From Leptodactylus fallax (taxonomy: Eukaryota; Chordata; Amphibia; Anura; Leptodactylidae): DNA of 64,000 bases. The stretch spans positions 13,098,001 to 13,162,000 of the forward strand of contig CAMRHE010000012.1 in NCBI GenBank assembly GCA_947044405.1. Reading direction: 5' to 3'. Position numbers and translations under genes: made by a program. The notes beneath the pieces were generated by a model. The model was not told where the DNA came from and did no database searches. It worked only from the letters and a program-made list of their open reading frames with translations. Shown here piece by piece: positions 62,380-64,000 of this stretch (position 1 is the stretch's first letter; each line of letters opens with the position of its first letter).

Positions 62380-62860
62380 GGAGCAGGGTTCGGTAAGTAA
62401 GGCCGTGGGCCGGCGAACCCCACAAAAACTGCTATCATTATACTCTGGGGTCTTTTTAGATCCCAGAGTATAATGATTGGAGGCCCAGGGGAGGTGAGGG
62501 AACATAAAAAACACTGTTACTTACCTCTCCTGTGCTCCGGCAGGCTTCGGGCCTCCTTAGTGACGTCCAGGCCGAATCATTATGTGTCGCGACACCAGCC
62601 ATGATGTCTGGTCCAACATTGAAGAAGCGGGGAGTGCGCTGGGGTCAGGGACAGGTAAGTAACACAGTTTTTTATGTTTGTATCCTCCACTGGGTCTCTG
62701 ATCATTATACTCAGGGGCCACTATGAGACATAATACTGTGTGCAGGGGCCACTATGGCGCATAATAGTGTGTGCAGGAATGAGGGGAATGCGGTTTGTGC
62801 AGGGGGGGGGGCATGTCAAATGTTCGCCTTGGGGCCCAGCCATTCCTAGTTACGCCACTG
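62380..62860. mobile_element. hAT-like element 4 (right end) with hairpin and cassette
   Basis: Right terminus CATTCCTAGTTACGCCACTG (62841-62860), the complement of a CAGTGGCGTAACTAGG hAT-type end. Contains the hairpin (62435-62475), ACTTACCTCTCC (62519, minus-strand donor), a GACGTCC-bearing middle, GACAGGTAAGTAAC (62650, plus-strand donor) and two or three units of the GGGGCCACTATG/CATAATACTGTGTGCA repeat. The left end was not resolved. Confidence 0.55.
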
Positions 62861-62869
62861 AGGTCCAGC

Positions 62870-63130
62870 ACAATTTTGTGAATTTAACCTAGTGGTGTAA
62901 AGCACAAGGACTTTTCGTGTGACACAGTGGTGTACAGCAGAAATGTCATTTGTATGATACAGTGGTGTACAGCACAAGTATTGTATTTGTATTTGTAAGC
63001 CACATATATTAGTTGTGTGTGAGTCAGTGGAGTGAAGCAAAACTGCTATTCATGCGACACAGAGGTGTACAGCCTAAGTGCCAGTTGAGTGTGACTCAGT
63101 AGTGTACAGCAGCAGCACAGGCTTGCGTGA
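62870..63130. repeat. GTGACACAGTGGTGTACAGCAC tandem-like repeat (~45 bp)
   Basis: Five to six diverged units around GTGACACAGTGGTGTACAG followed by CAAAAGT...ATTTGT. Similar units occur at 47.1-47.3 and 47.85-48.03 kb. Confidence 0.6.
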
Positions 63131-63189
63131 GAAGCTGCAAGATTGTGGTGTGTAGGGGGAATGGCTGCACACACACACTAGGGCGGGCT

Positions 63190-63900
63190 TTGGCTGCTCA
63201 GGCTGGATCCTTTCATCTCCAGGCGGCAGTCCCTTTCATCTCCTAGTCCTTCTCCCTCCCCCCTCCTCCTCTCTCTCCTCTAGGCCCCCTTTGTGTGACT
63301 AAATTTGGAAGAAGAAAAAAAATCCTGGAGCTTGTGCAAGGATTTTTTTTTTCATTTTCCACGTGTGCTCAAAGCTCCCAGCTGAGCAGGCAAAAGGGTT
63401 TTCTTCCGGGTAAAGAAGACTGAGGCGAAGATCAAAGAGCCTGAAGTTGGATCTGCTCAACTGTGGATTGAAGAGAAAAAAAAAAACACACACACTCACA
63501 ACACACAAGACTGGAGAGCTTCCAACAATACACAGCAGAGCCAGAGAGGAAGGGAGGGCGCAGAAACTGCAGAGCTGTGCTGGGGAAGCCAGGGTTTACC
63601 TCACTGTCCATCCCAGAGGTGACAGCTCATTCCTACAATACGGGTTACTATCCTAAATTCATCATCCTTTGAGAGGCACACTACTGATAAAGTTGGCAAC
63701 ACAAGAATGAGATTTTTGTTGGCGATTGGTTTACGCAATCTCATTTCTACAATGACTGGCAGACTGTTCCTTGGTCCATGGAGAATGGACAAGTTAGATT
63801 TTGATCTATCCGATGTAGACTCCTCCAAAGATAAACAGTTCCTAAGGTGTGAGGCAGCTGCTTATGTTTCTTTCACCATTGAAATATGTGTACTGAAGTA
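63190..63900 (+). other. unrecognised exon-like region
   Basis: A CT-rich stretch (63220-63290) and a purine-rich leader-like sequence precede an ORF at 63707-63901 (MRFLLAIGLRNLISTMTGRL ... SFTIEICVLK). A donor-like GAA|GTAAGG lies at 63895-63902, just before the stop. I do not recognise the protein. It could be a first exon, a long non-coding transcript or a repeat body; nothing in the sequence decides. Confidence 0.25.
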
Positions 63901-64000
63901 AGGGCTGGAATATCAATGTAATAGTTAAATATTTCACTCATAAAAATATACTATAAAAGGTATTTATAAATCAATTACACTCATTGAGAAAAAAATAATT

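Overview
The window is vertebrate nuclear DNA, most likely from a frog (anuran amphibian). It has no operons and few intact coding regions, and most of it is transposons stacked on one another. The anchor is a host gene on the minus strand: exon 1 (22376-22594) and exon 2 (10896-10953) encode the beta-catenin-binding N-terminus of LEF1, the Wnt-pathway HMG-box factor. Everything left of 22375 is therefore lef1 intron 1 and the start of intron 2, and everything right of about 23.3 kb is 5' flanking DNA. The frog assignment rests on amphibian-type LEF1 residues, TTAA-flanked T2-type (Kolobok) MITEs, many Tc1 elements and frog-like LINE tails; it is an inference.

Layout. 1-10.9 kb (lef1 intron 2): a LINE 3' fragment, several MITEs, a composite Tc1 element (5061-7031) and an apparently coding-competent Tc1 element (8748-10383). 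10.9-22.4 kb (intron 1): a second, oppositely oriented copy of that Tc1 element (13571-15206), a palindromic TAA-flanked MITE (11772-12188) and a T2 MITE (16705-17292). From 17.3 to 27.06 kb, around exon 1 and the promoter, I see no transposon, only microsatellites. 27-45 kb: MITEs, a probable solo LTR (28754-29724), a deleted Tc1 inside a LINE tail (32811-34110), a minisatellite (36.2-36.6 kb), an L1/Tx1-type LINE end and an old Tc1 relic split by a palindromic MITE. 45.8-47.1 kb: a LINE reverse-transcriptase fragment with an open frame. 48.5-62.9 kb: four hAT-type non-autonomous elements or parts, three of them 2.7-3.0 kb long with 8-bp target duplications and internal ~31-bp tandem arrays. 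One sits inside a Penelope-like element (56539-62029) that has inverted terminal repeats and a GIY-YIG domain, and two T2 MITEs sit inside that hAT element. 63.2-63.9 kb is an unrecognised exon-like stretch.

How parts interact. Nesting gives relative ages: Penelope, then hAT, then T2; LINE tail, then Tc1; hAT, then chimeric Tc1; old Tc1, then palindromic MITE. Lef1 exon 2 (58 bp) is bracketed by two nearly identical 1636-bp Tc1 copies in inverted orientation, which could affect splicing or back-splicing. Several hAT copies carry a GC-rich block with CRE-like and E-box-like motifs, bounded by 5' splice-donor consensus sequences facing outward on both strands: a possible mobile first-exon/promoter cassette. 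No CRISPR array, rRNA or tRNA was seen.
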